A DNA stretch of 64,000 nt, from NCBI GenBank assembly GCA_900542015.1, contig UQLY01000001.1, positions 62,001 to 126,000 on the forward strand, given 5' to 3'. A program made the translations under genes and the position numbers. Below are positions 7,909 to 16,935 of this stretch, piece after piece. The first letter of the stretch is position 1, and every line of letters begins with the position of its first letter. Source of the DNA: an uncultured Lachnospiraceae bacterium. Lineage in GTDB: Bacteria; Bacillota; Clostridia; Lachnospirales; Lachnospiraceae. The notes below the pieces were generated by a model that saw only the letters and a program-made list of their open reading frames with translations, was not told where the DNA came from and did not search any database.

Positions 7909-7937
7909 CACAAATCCACTAAAATTCCATATACTTT

Positions 7938-7966
7938 ATCATATAATTATTTACGAAAATTATCAA
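7938..7966 (-). promoter_or_regulatory. Sigma-A-type promoter of ftsZ
   Basis: TTGATA (7961-7966), 17 bp, TATGAT (7938-7943) on minus, in the divIB-ftsZ gap. It would allow ftsZ expression apart from the upstream cluster. Confidence 0.65.
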
Positions 7967-8016
7967 CCTATTTTTTCAATTTCTTGTAGATTTCTGTTAA
8001 TGAAATACTATATCTT

Positions 8017-8754
8017 TTAATCGGGTTCAAAGGTCAGACTTTTCGTATTTTCGTTAAATTCCGACATATCCAGCACTCCGCTTTTGCCTTCAATCGCCGG
8101 AACCATAACCGAAAGCTGCATGATCTTTTCATCGATGTTGCTCCCGTTTCCGATCCGCACCCTTGCCTGTCCGAAATACAGCGTCACGTTCATATCATGA
8201 TCAAAATAGATCTTGTCCGCAGAAATCTCATATTTTTCCAACAGTTGGGTCAGGTTCAGAATTTCCTGAAACACTTCTTCCTTTTCCACCGGCAGCTTTT
8301 CATACAGTCTCACATAATCAAAATGCAATCCCGTAATCTCGGGCACGCCCTCCGTAAACTCCGGAGAGCTTTCGACCACAATTCCTTCCCTGTCAAAATA
8401 CATATAATTTCCCAGGTAGGAAACACAGCCGGCAAGCGTTTTTTCATACACCATAATTCTGACGCTGTCCGCTCCAAGCACTTCCACATCCATCGTTTCG
8501 ATAAAAGGGATGTCCTCAATGGAACGATTGCGGTATTTCAGGGAAAGCAACAGGGAATTGTCCGTCACATTTCCGTTTAACACCATCTCCTTAATCTCGT
8601 CTTCCGTATAATGATGATTGCCGATTACTTCGACCTGAGTTATGCGGTAATGAATCAAAACAAATGCCAGGGCAGCAACAAAAATAACGCCCAATGCTGC
8701 CGCTGACATCCACAGTTTCTGTTTAAATGTAAATCTCTCGTAATCGTTTTTCAT
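8017..8754 (-). CDS. divIB: Cell division protein DivIB/FtsQ
   Basis: Bitopic membrane protein of the divisome (FtsQ-DivIC-FtsL subcomplex). It has a short cytosolic N-terminus, one transmembrane helix (about residues 12-34), a POTRA domain starting ITQVEVIGNHHYTEDEI, then the beta domain (EKTLAGCVSYLGNYMYFDREG, VPEITGL). Length 245 fits DivIB. It lies 15 bp after murA and 124 bp before ftsZ. Confidence 0.88.
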   Translation of the reverse strand: MKNDYERFTFKQKLWMSAAALGVIFVAALAFVLIHYRITQVEVIGNHHYTEDEIKEMVLNGNVTDNSLLLSLKYRNRSIEDIPFIETMDVEVLGADSVRIMVYEKTLAGCVSYLGNYMYFDREGIVVESSPEFTEGVPEITGLHFDYVRLYEKLPVEKEEVFQEILNLTQLLEKYEISADKIYFDHDMNVTLYFGQARVRIGNGSNIDEKIMQLSVMVPAIEGKSGVLDMSEFNENTKSLTFEPD

Positions 8755-8769
8755 TTCTTACACCAGATT

Positions 8770-10041
8770 TCAGGCAGAACAGCCCGCAATATCCTCATCC
8801 GAAATCTTTGCGCCAAGCGCCCTTAAATCGCGGCAGATATTCTCATAACCGCGGTCAATAAAGCATTTGTTTGTTACCACCGTAGTCCCGGACGCGGCAA
8901 GCCCCGCAAGGATAAGCGCCGCCCCGCCCCGCAGCTCCGCCGCCTCTACCGTGCAGCCTGTCAGAAACGGTACGCCGCATATCATGGCACGGTTTCCGAT
9001 CACATGAATGTCCGCTCCCATCTTCACAAGCTCCGGCACAATCTTAAAACGGCTTTCAAAAATCGTCTCTTCTATAATACTACAGCCGTCCGCCAAAGTA
9101 AACGCAGCCATAAACGCCGACTGCAGATCCGTCGGAAATCCCGGATATGTGGATGTCTTAATTCCCGGCACCGCTTTGTGCGCGTGTTCTCCGTTGATGC
9201 AGACCCATTGATCCGCAATGGCAAGATCGGCGCCCATCTGCTGCAGCACATAAAACAACTCCTGCATCTGATCCACCGGAGCGTGATTGAGCACCACAAT
9301 GCCTTTCGTCATGACGCCCGCAAGCAGATAAGTACCCGCCACAATCCGGTCCGACATGACCCGGTAACAAATCTCCCGAAGCGCCTCTACCCCTTCAATG
9401 CAGATGCGGCTTTCCCCGGCTCCGGATATCTTCGCACCGGCGCGGTTTAAAAAGGCGCAAAGCTCCACGATTTCCGGTTCTAACGCACAGCCTTCTATGA
9501 CCGTGTTTCCCTTTGCCAGCACGGCGGCAAGTATGACGTTTTCCGTAGCTCCCACGCTGGGAAAGGACAGCCGGACGGTTCCGCCCGCCAGTTTCCCGGC
9601 TTTCGCTTCCACCTTACAATCGGTATCCGAAAACACCACTCCCAGTTGGGACAGCGCAGCCATATGAAGATCGATCGGTCTTTCTCCTATGACGCAGCCC
9701 CCCGGATAATAAGTCGAAATCTCTCCCTGCCTGCCGAGCATCGCTCCCAACAGCATAATTGAAGAGCGCATAACCTTTGTGTGCTCCGGCGGAAAATCCG
9801 TCCGGTCAATAGAGGAAGCGTCTATTTCTACGCTCCTTCTGTTTCTCGTAACCTTGCAGCCCACATATTCCAGCAGCTTTATCATATGATCCACATCGGT
9901 AATCATCGGGCAATTTTCCAAAACCGTCTTTCCCTTTACCAAAACGGACGCAGCCAACAGGGGAAGCGTTCCGTTTTTAGAGCCCTGTATGTCGACCTCG
10001 CCGCACAACGCATTCCCCCCGCATATACTGATAGCATCCAT
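8770..10041 (-). CDS. murA: UDP-N-acetylglucosamine 1-carboxyvinyltransferase
   Basis: Adds enolpyruvate from PEP to UDP-GlcNAc, the first committed step of peptidoglycan synthesis; target of fosfomycin. Motifs: GSKNGTLPLLAAS with the conserved Lys-Asn, MRSSIMLLGAMLGR, and the active-site loop YPGGCVIGERPIDLH. The open frame extends to a TTG at 10098, but the family begins near MDAISICGGNALCGEV, so I take the ATG at 10041; the catalytic Cys then falls at residue 116, close to E. coli Cys115. No strong Shine-Dalgarno settles this; ATG 10050 is also possible. It lies between ftsW and divIB. Confidence 0.92.
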   Translation of the reverse strand: MDAISICGGNALCGEVDIQGSKNGTLPLLAASVLVKGKTVLENCPMITDVDHMIKLLEYVGCKVTRNRRSVEIDASSIDRTDFPPEHTKVMRSSIMLLGAMLGRQGEISTYYPGGCVIGERPIDLHMAALSQLGVVFSDTDCKVEAKAGKLAGGTVRLSFPSVGATENVILAAVLAKGNTVIEGCALEPEIVELCAFLNRAGAKISGAGESRICIEGVEALREICYRVMSDRIVAGTYLLAGVMTKGIVVLNHAPVDQMQELFYVLQQMGADLAIADQWVCINGEHAHKAVPGIKTSTYPGFPTDLQSAFMAAFTLADGCSIIEETIFESRFKIVPELVKMGADIHVIGNRAMICGVPFLTGCTVEAAELRGGAALILAGLAASGTTVVTNKCFIDRGYENICRDLRALGAKISDEDIAGCSA

Positions 10042-10149
10042 ATCCACCATCCATTCGTGAATATCATCTGTTATAGTATATGCCGCCAATCTGTCCAAGG
10101 TACTAACCGCTTTGCGATAATAGCCATTACATTAGAAAATGCTACGATG

Positions 10150-10182
10150 GGATAAGAGGCCGCTCGCTCCGGGCTCTCATCC
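10150..10182. other. Stable hairpin in the ftsW-murA gap
   Basis: GGATAAGAG (10150-10158) pairs with CTCTCATCC (10174-10182), and an inner GCC/GGC-type stem adds stability. In the minus (operon) direction no T-run follows, so it is not a clear terminator; on plus a T-run follows after about 10 nt. It may modulate murA expression. Confidence 0.35.
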
Positions 10183-10199
10183 AACCGCCGCCTTTTTTG

Positions 10200-11354
10200 T
10201 CACATCGTATCCCGCAGCCTGATCTGCCGCGAAACGTTCAGCACCAGCCCGATTTCCGCCATCAAAAACATTTCCGACGTACCTCCGTAACTGATAAAGG
10301 GAAGAGAAATTCCCGTATTGGGTATCGTATTGGTCACAACGGCAATATTCAAAATAACCTGTATCGCAAAGTGCGCCATTACGCCTACGACCAGCATTGC
10401 CCCGAATAAGTCCGGCGCGTTATTGGCAATGACCATACATCTCCAGATCAACAGCACAAACAGCAGAATTACCGCCAATGCCCCGAACAGCCCCAGCTCC
10501 TCACAGATAATGGAAAAGATCATGTCGTTTTGCGCCTCAGGCAAAAAGCCCAGCTTTTGCATACTGGCGCCAAGCCCTTTTCCGAAAATGCCGCCGGAAC
10601 CGATGGCGTACAGTGCCTGCAGGGTCTGAAAGCCCGTATCCGAGGGGTCCGATTCCGGGTCCAGCCAGGTCTTGATCCTGGTCATACGAAAGCTTCCGCC
10701 ATCCGAATGAGTCGCCACATAGATGACGATTGCCGCCGCTGCAAGGACCGCAAGCACCATGATAATATATTTTAAATAATCCGAATCGGCAACAAACAGC
10801 ATCACAACCGCAATACCGCCCACGATAATCGCCGAACTCAGGTTGTCGGTAATCTGCCACAGCATCAAGGCAAAAATGATCGGAACCAAAAGGATCGTCG
10901 CCACTCCCTTCATCGTTCCGATCCACTTTTTATTCATTTTGTTGATGAGCACCGCACAAAATAAAATAACCTCGATCTTCACAACTTCCGCAGGCTGCAG
11001 GGACAACGGTCCGATGCCGATCCATCTTCTGGCGCCGTTTGCCGAAATTCCCATAGGCGTCAGTACCAGCAAAACAAGCACAAAGGATACCAGCAGACCG
11101 GGAAGCGCAAATTTTTCCCAGAAATGATAATCGATCAACGTCGTCGCTGCAAGAACAAAAGCTCCCAAAATCGTCGCAAACAGTTGTTTCCGCAAATAGT
11201 AAGTGGAATCGCCGTCAAAATTGTCCGCCGCCTCATAGGAACTGGTGGAATAAATCATAACCAGCCCGAAAAGAATCAAAAATACGACCACGAACAACAG
11301 GGTATAATCAAAAAAATTCTGTTTTTTTACTTTTCTTCTCTTCCCAGAGGGCAT
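10200..11354 (-). CDS. ftsW: Peptidoglycan glycosyltransferase FtsW (SEDS family)
   Basis: Polytopic SEDS polymerase of septal glycan strands, working with a class B PBP. The 384 residues show about ten hydrophobic segments, the SEDS pattern ARRWIGIGPLSLQPAEVVKIEVILF, an extracellular loop with WLDPESDPSDTGFQ, and the C-terminal signature NTGISLPFISYGGTSEM. It follows mraY by 27 bp. Within the dcw cluster FtsW is more likely than RodA or SpoVE, though SpoVE-like use in sporulation cannot be excluded. Confidence 0.9.
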   Translation of the reverse strand: MPSGKRRKVKKQNFFDYTLLFVVVFLILFGLVMIYSTSSYEAADNFDGDSTYYLRKQLFATILGAFVLAATTLIDYHFWEKFALPGLLVSFVLVLLVLTPMGISANGARRWIGIGPLSLQPAEVVKIEVILFCAVLINKMNKKWIGTMKGVATILLVPIIFALMLWQITDNLSSAIIVGGIAVVMLFVADSDYLKYIIMVLAVLAAAAIVIYVATHSDGGSFRMTRIKTWLDPESDPSDTGFQTLQALYAIGSGGIFGKGLGASMQKLGFLPEAQNDMIFSIICEELGLFGALAVILLFVLLIWRCMVIANNAPDLFGAMLVVGVMAHFAIQVILNIAVVTNTIPNTGISLPFISYGGTSEMFLMAEIGLVLNVSRQIRLRDTM

Positions 11355-11381
11355 GCTCCCATTCCTCTTTTCCTTATTTCA

Positions 11382-12338
11382 TCAAAGCGCCAGAAATCCG
11401 ATCAGGCACAAAACAGCAGTTACGATAGAAAACACACTGACAACTTTTGTTTCCTTCCATCCGCACAATTCAAAATGATGGTGAATCGGCGCCATTTTAA
11501 AAATCCTTTTGCCGCCCGTCAGTTTAAAATAGGTAACCTGAATGATGACGCTCGCCACCTCCGCCACATAGACGAAACCTACGATAAGCAAAAACAACTG
11601 AAGCTGCATCATATAAGCGCACGCCGCCACAAAGCCCCCGAGGGCAAGGGAACCCGTATCTCCCATAAACACGCTTGCCGGATAGCCGTTGAACAGCAAA
11701 AAGCCCAGTAATGCGCCTACTGCGGCGCAGGTTATCGGCGTAATCGGCACATTCAGTCCGATGGCGCATACCGTAAAGAACGTCGCGACCAATATGGTAA
11801 CGCTGGTGGCAAGTCCGTCCAGTCCGTCCGTAAAATTGGTTCCGTTCACGGTTCCCAACACCACAATAAATAGAAGCGGGATATTAAAAATTCCAAAATC
11901 CAGATATTTTCCGGACATAAAAGGAATCCTGCAGGCAAGACCGATATCGGTATATTGATGCAGGTAGAAGGCGAACACGGCGGTTACAATAATCTGTAGC
12001 CCGAATTTCTGCCATGCGCGCAGCCCCATGGAGCGCTTCAATACAACCTTGATATAATCGTCCAAAAACCCGATCAGCCCAAACCCGAGGGTCAGGAACA
12101 GAATCGGCATAATATCGGGGTATTTCTTCATATAAAGCAAAGAAGTAACCGTCATTGCCGTCAGAATCAAAAGCCCGCCCATGGTAGGCGTTCCGGTCTT
12201 TTGCAGATGCGTCTTAGGTCCCTCATCCCGAACCGTCTGCCCCACCTTGAGCCGCCGCAGAAACGGAATCAAGATCGGTCCCAAAATCACGCTGATTGCA
12301 AATGATATAAGTGTCGGTGCAACAATTTCCTGATACAT
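11382..12338 (-). CDS. mraY: Phospho-N-acetylmuramoyl-pentapeptide transferase MraY
   Basis: Integral membrane enzyme making lipid I from UDP-MurNAc-pentapeptide and undecaprenyl phosphate. The 318 residues carry ~10 membrane segments and the family motifs KTGTPTMGGLLI, GFLDDYIKV (catalytic Asp pair), NFTDGLDGLAT and APIHHHFELCGW. It lies between the second PBP gene and ftsW; the murD usually found after mraY is missing. Confidence 0.95.
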   Translation of the reverse strand: MYQEIVAPTLISFAISVILGPILIPFLRRLKVGQTVRDEGPKTHLQKTGTPTMGGLLILTAMTVTSLLYMKKYPDIMPILFLTLGFGLIGFLDDYIKVVLKRSMGLRAWQKFGLQIIVTAVFAFYLHQYTDIGLACRIPFMSGKYLDFGIFNIPLLFIVVLGTVNGTNFTDGLDGLATSVTILVATFFTVCAIGLNVPITPITCAAVGALLGFLLFNGYPASVFMGDTGSLALGGFVAACAYMMQLQLFLLIVGFVYVAEVASVIIQVTYFKLTGGKRIFKMAPIHHHFELCGWKETKVVSVFSIVTAVLCLIGFLAL

Positions 12339-12368
12339 TTCTTTAATGTCCTTTCCGTTTATCCACAG

Positions 12369-14123
12369 TTAATTATACTGGATTCCCTCCAAATAGGGAA
12401 GGATATTTTCAAACAGTTTTTTTACTACGGGCGCCGCAATCTGGCCGCCGTAATATACGCCCTTGGGATTATTGATAATCGCGATCGCTATAATCTGCGG
12501 GTCGTCCGCCGGCTCAAAGCCCACAAAGGAAGCGATATACTTTCCGCTGCCCCTGGGAAGCGTCTGGCTGGTCGCCGTTTTTCCCCCGATGGAATAACCT
12601 TCAATATACGCCTTTTGCCCTCCGCCCTCGGACACGACCTTTTCCAGCATATACCGCAGGGTTGCCGACGTCTCTTCTGAGACGATCCCCTCCTGCACTT
12701 CATAATCAAACTGCAGGATATTGCCCGTTTGCGGGTCCGTCGTATAAGCGGCAAGATGCGGCGTTACCCGTTTGCCGCCGTTAACCAGGGAACTGATCGT
12801 CGTAATCAGTTGAAGCGGCGTGATCTGAAAAGACTGACCAAAGGAAACCGTGGCAAGCTCCACCAGCCCCATATCTTCCTTTTTGTGCATAATCGTCCCA
12901 GCCTCTCCCGGCAGATCCACTCCGGTTTTGTTAAGCAATCCAAATTGCCGGAAATATTCATAATAACGGTCGATTCCCACCCGCAGCCCCACATTGACAA
13001 ATACCGGATTGCAGGAATTCATGGTCGCCGTCAAAAAGGTTTCCGAACCGTGCCCCTGGGTCTTGTGGCAGCGGATTTTCCGGTCCTCCACAATACAATA
13101 TCCCGGACAGGAAAACTGATCGTCGATGGTCACGGCTCCCGACTCAAGCCCCGCCGCGGCCGTAATTACCTTAAATGTAGAGCCGGGTTCATAAGTATCG
13201 TTGATACAGCCGTTTCTCCACATTCTGTTAGCCGCCTCTACGGAATTGCCCGACACCGAGGCGAGTATCTGCGCCGTTTTGTCCCCGTAGACGCTTTGCA
13301 GATCAAAGGGATTGTTCAAGTCATATTCGGGCACGTTGACCATTGCGAGGATTTCCCCGTTTTTGGGGTTCATCACAATAATCGAAACGCTGTCCGCTTC
13401 TTTTGCCTCCATCGCCTGATCGGCAAGCTGGGTTGCATAGCTTTGAATATTCATATCCAGGCTTAGCGTCAGATCCCTTCCGGCGACCGGCTCAATTCTG
13501 CCCTCTCCCGCCGCGTCAATCTCCACGCCTTTTGCATCCGTTACGGTCAGTATCGTCCCGTCGGTGCCTTTAAGCTCCTCCTCGTACCTGACTTCCAGAC
13601 CCAGAATGCCCTGATTATCCGCACCCGTAAATCCTAATATCTTGCTGGCAAGCGTCGAATAGGGATAAAAGCGTTTGTAATCCTCATCCACTTTTACCCC
13701 TGCCAGATTGCATTCCCTGATTTCATCCCCGACTGATTTATCCACATTGCTTCTGATCCGCTCTATGGAAGAGACCTTTTCCACTCTTTTGCGGACCGCC
13801 TCCGGCTCCATATCCAGCTTTTCCGACAACACCCGCACCACTTCGTCCGGGTCCTGTATCTGGGAGTGAATGACGGAAACGGTGCATACCGTCCTGTTAT
13901 CCGCCAGAACAACGCCGTTGCGATCCAAAATCCTGCCTCTTGCAGCTTTGATATCCCGTTCCCTCTCATGAAGCTCCAGCGCCTTTTCCGAATAATATTC
14001 GGAACAGAACACCATCAGATAAAAAACTCTTCCGATCAGTCCGAGCATTACGATTACAACCGCAAAAAACACAAATACTATTTTTCTTTTATGATATGTC
14101 TGATATCCTTTCAAGAAATCCAC
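12369..14123 (-). CDS. Class B penicillin-binding protein, SpoVD/FtsI-like, with KTA instead of KTG
   Basis: Monofunctional D,D-transpeptidase with one N-terminal membrane anchor (about 13-35) and a dimerization domain (RGRILDRNG...). The transpeptidase domain has the SxxK motif STFK (Ser315) and SCN (370-372). The third motif, normally KTG, reads KTATSQ (515-517), a Gly-to-Ala change in a key beta-strand motif. No PASTA repeats, so it differs from Bacillus SpoVD. It is the second of two adjacent class B PBPs. By position (ftsL-ftsI-spoVD-mraY) it may be the SpoVD counterpart for spore cortex, but this is inferred. Confidence 0.85.
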   Translation of the reverse strand: MDFLKGYQTYHKRKIVFVFFAVVIVMLGLIGRVFYLMVFCSEYYSEKALELHERERDIKAARGRILDRNGVVLADNRTVCTVSVIHSQIQDPDEVVRVLSEKLDMEPEAVRKRVEKVSSIERIRSNVDKSVGDEIRECNLAGVKVDEDYKRFYPYSTLASKILGFTGADNQGILGLEVRYEEELKGTDGTILTVTDAKGVEIDAAGEGRIEPVAGRDLTLSLDMNIQSYATQLADQAMEAKEADSVSIIVMNPKNGEILAMVNVPEYDLNNPFDLQSVYGDKTAQILASVSGNSVEAANRMWRNGCINDTYEPGSTFKVITAAAGLESGAVTIDDQFSCPGYCIVEDRKIRCHKTQGHGSETFLTATMNSCNPVFVNVGLRVGIDRYYEYFRQFGLLNKTGVDLPGEAGTIMHKKEDMGLVELATVSFGQSFQITPLQLITTISSLVNGGKRVTPHLAAYTTDPQTGNILQFDYEVQEGIVSEETSATLRYMLEKVVSEGGGQKAYIEGYSIGGKTATSQTLPRGSGKYIASFVGFEPADDPQIIAIAIINNPKGVYYGGQIAAPVVKKLFENILPYLEGIQYN

Positions 14124-14165
14124 CCGGCATATTCTTTATACTAATCTATTAGATTTCCCGAAAGG

Positions 14166-16340
14166 TTATTCCTGTACATCTTCCTGCGTGCGGACATTGG
14201 CGCTTTCATCCACCAACGCCCCGATGCCTCCCAGATTGGAAACGGTGGGATCAACAGGCTCATACGTATCGGGATCCAAAAATTCTCCCGTATTGGGATC
14301 TATGGCATAGCCCGTCTCCGGATCAATCTGGGGTTCGGGCGCCTGCGTTTCTTCTTCCTCTTCCTCGGGCGTTTCTTCGCCTTCGCCCTCCTCCGGTGCG
14401 CCTTCTCCGCTTTCGCCCGAAATAATTCCCAGCTCCTTTAAATACTGCTCGTCCTCTTCGCTGATCTCTTCCGTCCGGAATATCTGCATATAAGGTAAAA
14501 TCTCCGTAAAAATATTCTTTGCGATCTCCTGCGCGAAATCGGAATGAGGCTGACTTTCCACATTGGGTCTGTCCACAACCACATAAACCACTACCTGGGG
14601 ATCGTCTATCGGCGCAAAACCGATAAAGGATACCACATAGTTTCCGGTTTTACGGGGATACATTTCCGCCGTGCCGGTCTTACCTCCGATAAAATATCCC
14701 GCCGGAACGGCTTTTTTACCCGTACCGACATTACATACGTTGAACAGATACTCGCGCATTTGGTCCGAAGTCGTCTCGGATATGGGCTGCTTCAGCACGC
14801 GGGGTTCGATTTTTTCCACTGTACTGCCGTCGGGGTTGCGGATTTCCCTGACCATATGAGGCTGATAGTAGTAACCGCCGTTGATAACCGAACAAAACGC
14901 CGCCGCCATCTGGATCATCGTTACGTTATATCCCTGTCCAAAGGTGGAAATCGCCAGATCGGAGCTTACCATTTCATCCGGATTATAAATCAGTGTATCC
15001 GTCCTCGCCTCGCCGGCGAGATCGATATTGGTCTTTAACCCCATGTTAAAATTGGATAAATATTCCATAAACGTATCTTTTCCCATGGCATTGCCGATCT
15101 GCATCAGCGCCACGTTACAGGACTTTTCCAACGCCCCGGACACGCTCAGGGTCTGATGCCCCGCACGGTTGTTACAGTGGATGTCATGCCCGCCCACATT
15201 CAAAACGCCGCCGCAGTAATAGGTTTCATTTCCGGTAATGGCGCCGCTGTCAAGCGCCATGGACATCGTCAGTGCTTTCGCCGTCGATCCCGGTTCATAC
15301 GTATCGGAAATACAAAAATTTCTCCACAACTCGTTTAACGCCTCGTAATAAGTCTCTTCGTCCATCGCCGCAATTTCTTCATCCGTATAAAGTCCGTTGC
15401 CGCTTAAAGAACGGGGATTATTCAGATCAAACGCGGGATACCCCGCCATGGCGAGCACTTCTCCCGACCGGGGGTCCATCACGACGACTCCCGTATTATG
15501 GCTGCCCAGTTCTCCGGCACGGTATGCGTTTTCGCCTTCATGTTCGTGGTTCCACTGCGCCACATATTTTTCCACAATACTCTGGATATTGGCGTCGATG
15601 GTCGTCACAATGGTTTTTCCGTCCTCCGCCGCCTTGGTGCTCCTCTCCAGATTCGACCCTTCGGTCATATAGCCGTACTCTCTGCCGTTAATACCGTTTA
15701 ACGTATCATTATAATATTCCTCCAGCCCGAAAGTTCCCACATTGTCCGCCGTCGTAAAGCCGATAGCGTCGCAGGCAAGAGAGCCGTAGGGATAAATGCG
15801 CTTATATTCCTCTTCAAACCAGATGCCCTTGATGTTGGGATATTCCTCGCTGTTATTCTGCATTTCCACAAAAGGGGCGATTTCATCATAGGTCAGTTGT
15901 TTCAACAGAACATAATATTTATTATTGGTATTCGTCGTAATATAAGTCCGCAGCGCGTCGATATCCACATCAAAACACGCATCAAGAGCGGCAAGGGTCG
16001 GCTCTAAGGAGCCCTCCACCTTATTGATAATATCCGAGTCCACGACCAGATTATACACCTTCTCGCTGTAAGCGAGCTTGCTTCCCTGCGTATCCAGTAT
16101 ATCTCCCCGCTTATAGGGGATGACGGTACTCACATAATTTTGCTGGGACAAAATCTGCTTTTTATAGTTTTCCCCGTTTTCCTTATTGATTAAAATCAAT
16201 CTGACACTAAGCGCAACGAAAGCCAGTAGTATTACCATAAACAATACTACCAGCTTCTTTTGCATTTTAAGGGAAAATTTCTTTGTTTTTCCTTCGTTTT
16301 CCCGCCGGGGGACATTTCTTCCGTTGTTTCTCACTTTCAC
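14166..16340 (-). CDS. ftsI: Septal class B penicillin-binding protein (FtsI/PBP2B-like) with acidic repeat tail
   Basis: D,D-transpeptidase cross-linking septal peptidoglycan. Basic N-terminus, one membrane helix (about 28-50), PBP dimer domain (IPYKRGDILDTQGSKLAYS), then transpeptidase motifs STAK (Ser352), SCN (407-409) and KTG (554-556). After the catalytic domain comes an unusual ~100-residue tail: a Glu-rich stretch (about 625-666) followed by four 8-residue units of the form (I/L/V)DPxTGxx (about 672-698). No PASTA domains. It lies 6 bp from ftsL and shares its transcript. The tail is outside the cell, since the anchor is N-terminal. Confidence 0.9.
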   Translation of the reverse strand: MKVRNNGRNVPRRENEGKTKKFSLKMQKKLVVLFMVILLAFVALSVRLILINKENGENYKKQILSQQNYVSTVIPYKRGDILDTQGSKLAYSEKVYNLVVDSDIINKVEGSLEPTLAALDACFDVDIDALRTYITTNTNNKYYVLLKQLTYDEIAPFVEMQNNSEEYPNIKGIWFEEEYKRIYPYGSLACDAIGFTTADNVGTFGLEEYYNDTLNGINGREYGYMTEGSNLERSTKAAEDGKTIVTTIDANIQSIVEKYVAQWNHEHEGENAYRAGELGSHNTGVVVMDPRSGEVLAMAGYPAFDLNNPRSLSGNGLYTDEEIAAMDEETYYEALNELWRNFCISDTYEPGSTAKALTMSMALDSGAITGNETYYCGGVLNVGGHDIHCNNRAGHQTLSVSGALEKSCNVALMQIGNAMGKDTFMEYLSNFNMGLKTNIDLAGEARTDTLIYNPDEMVSSDLAISTFGQGYNVTMIQMAAAFCSVINGGYYYQPHMVREIRNPDGSTVEKIEPRVLKQPISETTSDQMREYLFNVCNVGTGKKAVPAGYFIGGKTGTAEMYPRKTGNYVVSFIGFAPIDDPQVVVYVVVDRPNVESQPHSDFAQEIAKNIFTEILPYMQIFRTEEISEEDEQYLKELGIISGESGEGAPEEGEGEETPEEEEEETQAPEPQIDPETGYAIDPNTGEFLDPDTYEPVDPTVSNLGGIGALVDESANVRTQEDVQE

Positions 16341-16346
16341 ACCACC

Positions 16347-16850
16347 TTAAGGCATATCCTGATACTGTCTGACATAGTCATCGCCCTGTGTCTGTATTTC
16401 CACGATCTGCCCTTCCTCGGCATACTGCATACCCAGTTCGTTGATCGCTACGTCCTTGACATATTCCAGATCCACGGAGGAAAGGATTCTGCTGTATTCC
16501 TCATCGTTGGCAAGCCTCATGGAGTTTAACTGGCTTTCCTTCTGCGCGATTGATTCAAGCGCTGCCGTATTTTCCGCCTGCAGCCTGATATAACCGATCA
16601 GCACCACCGACGCCAGGCAAAGCGCCAGCACCAGAAACGCCACATAACCCACGTTCATATGCGCCGCCTTTTCGCGGTTTCTGCGTACCGCCCGGCTCGT
16701 CCTCTTAATCGGAGCCTCTTCGATTTCCCTTCTGACGTCAATTTTCCTGACAGCCGAACCGTCTATATAATATTCGCCGTAGCCGCCGCTTCTTCCGTAT
16801 GCTCTGCTTCTGCCGCCCGCACGGCTTGTTCTTCCATATCTTGTACTCAT
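16347..16850 (-). CDS. ftsL: FtsL-like septum formation protein
   Basis: Small bitopic division protein, 167 residues: a long Arg/Gly/Tyr-rich cytosolic N-terminus (about 1-65), one transmembrane helix (YVAFLVLALCLASVVLIGYI, about 69-88), then a coiled coil (LQAENTAALESIAQKESQLNSMR). FtsL sequences are poorly conserved; the call rests on topology and on its position between rsmH and the first PBP gene, which is the usual place. Confidence 0.75.
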   Translation of the reverse strand: MSTRYGRTSRAGGRSRAYGRSGGYGEYYIDGSAVRKIDVRREIEEAPIKRTSRAVRRNREKAAHMNVGYVAFLVLALCLASVVLIGYIRLQAENTAALESIAQKESQLNSMRLANDEEYSRILSSVDLEYVKDVAINELGMQYAEEGQIVEIQTQGDDYVRQYQDMP

Positions 16851-16935
16851 ACTGTTTCCTCAAAACTTTCTGTTATTCAAAATTGCTAAAATCCGTTCCC
16901 TATGCGTACGCACGCAGTTCTTAAACAGGACGCGG

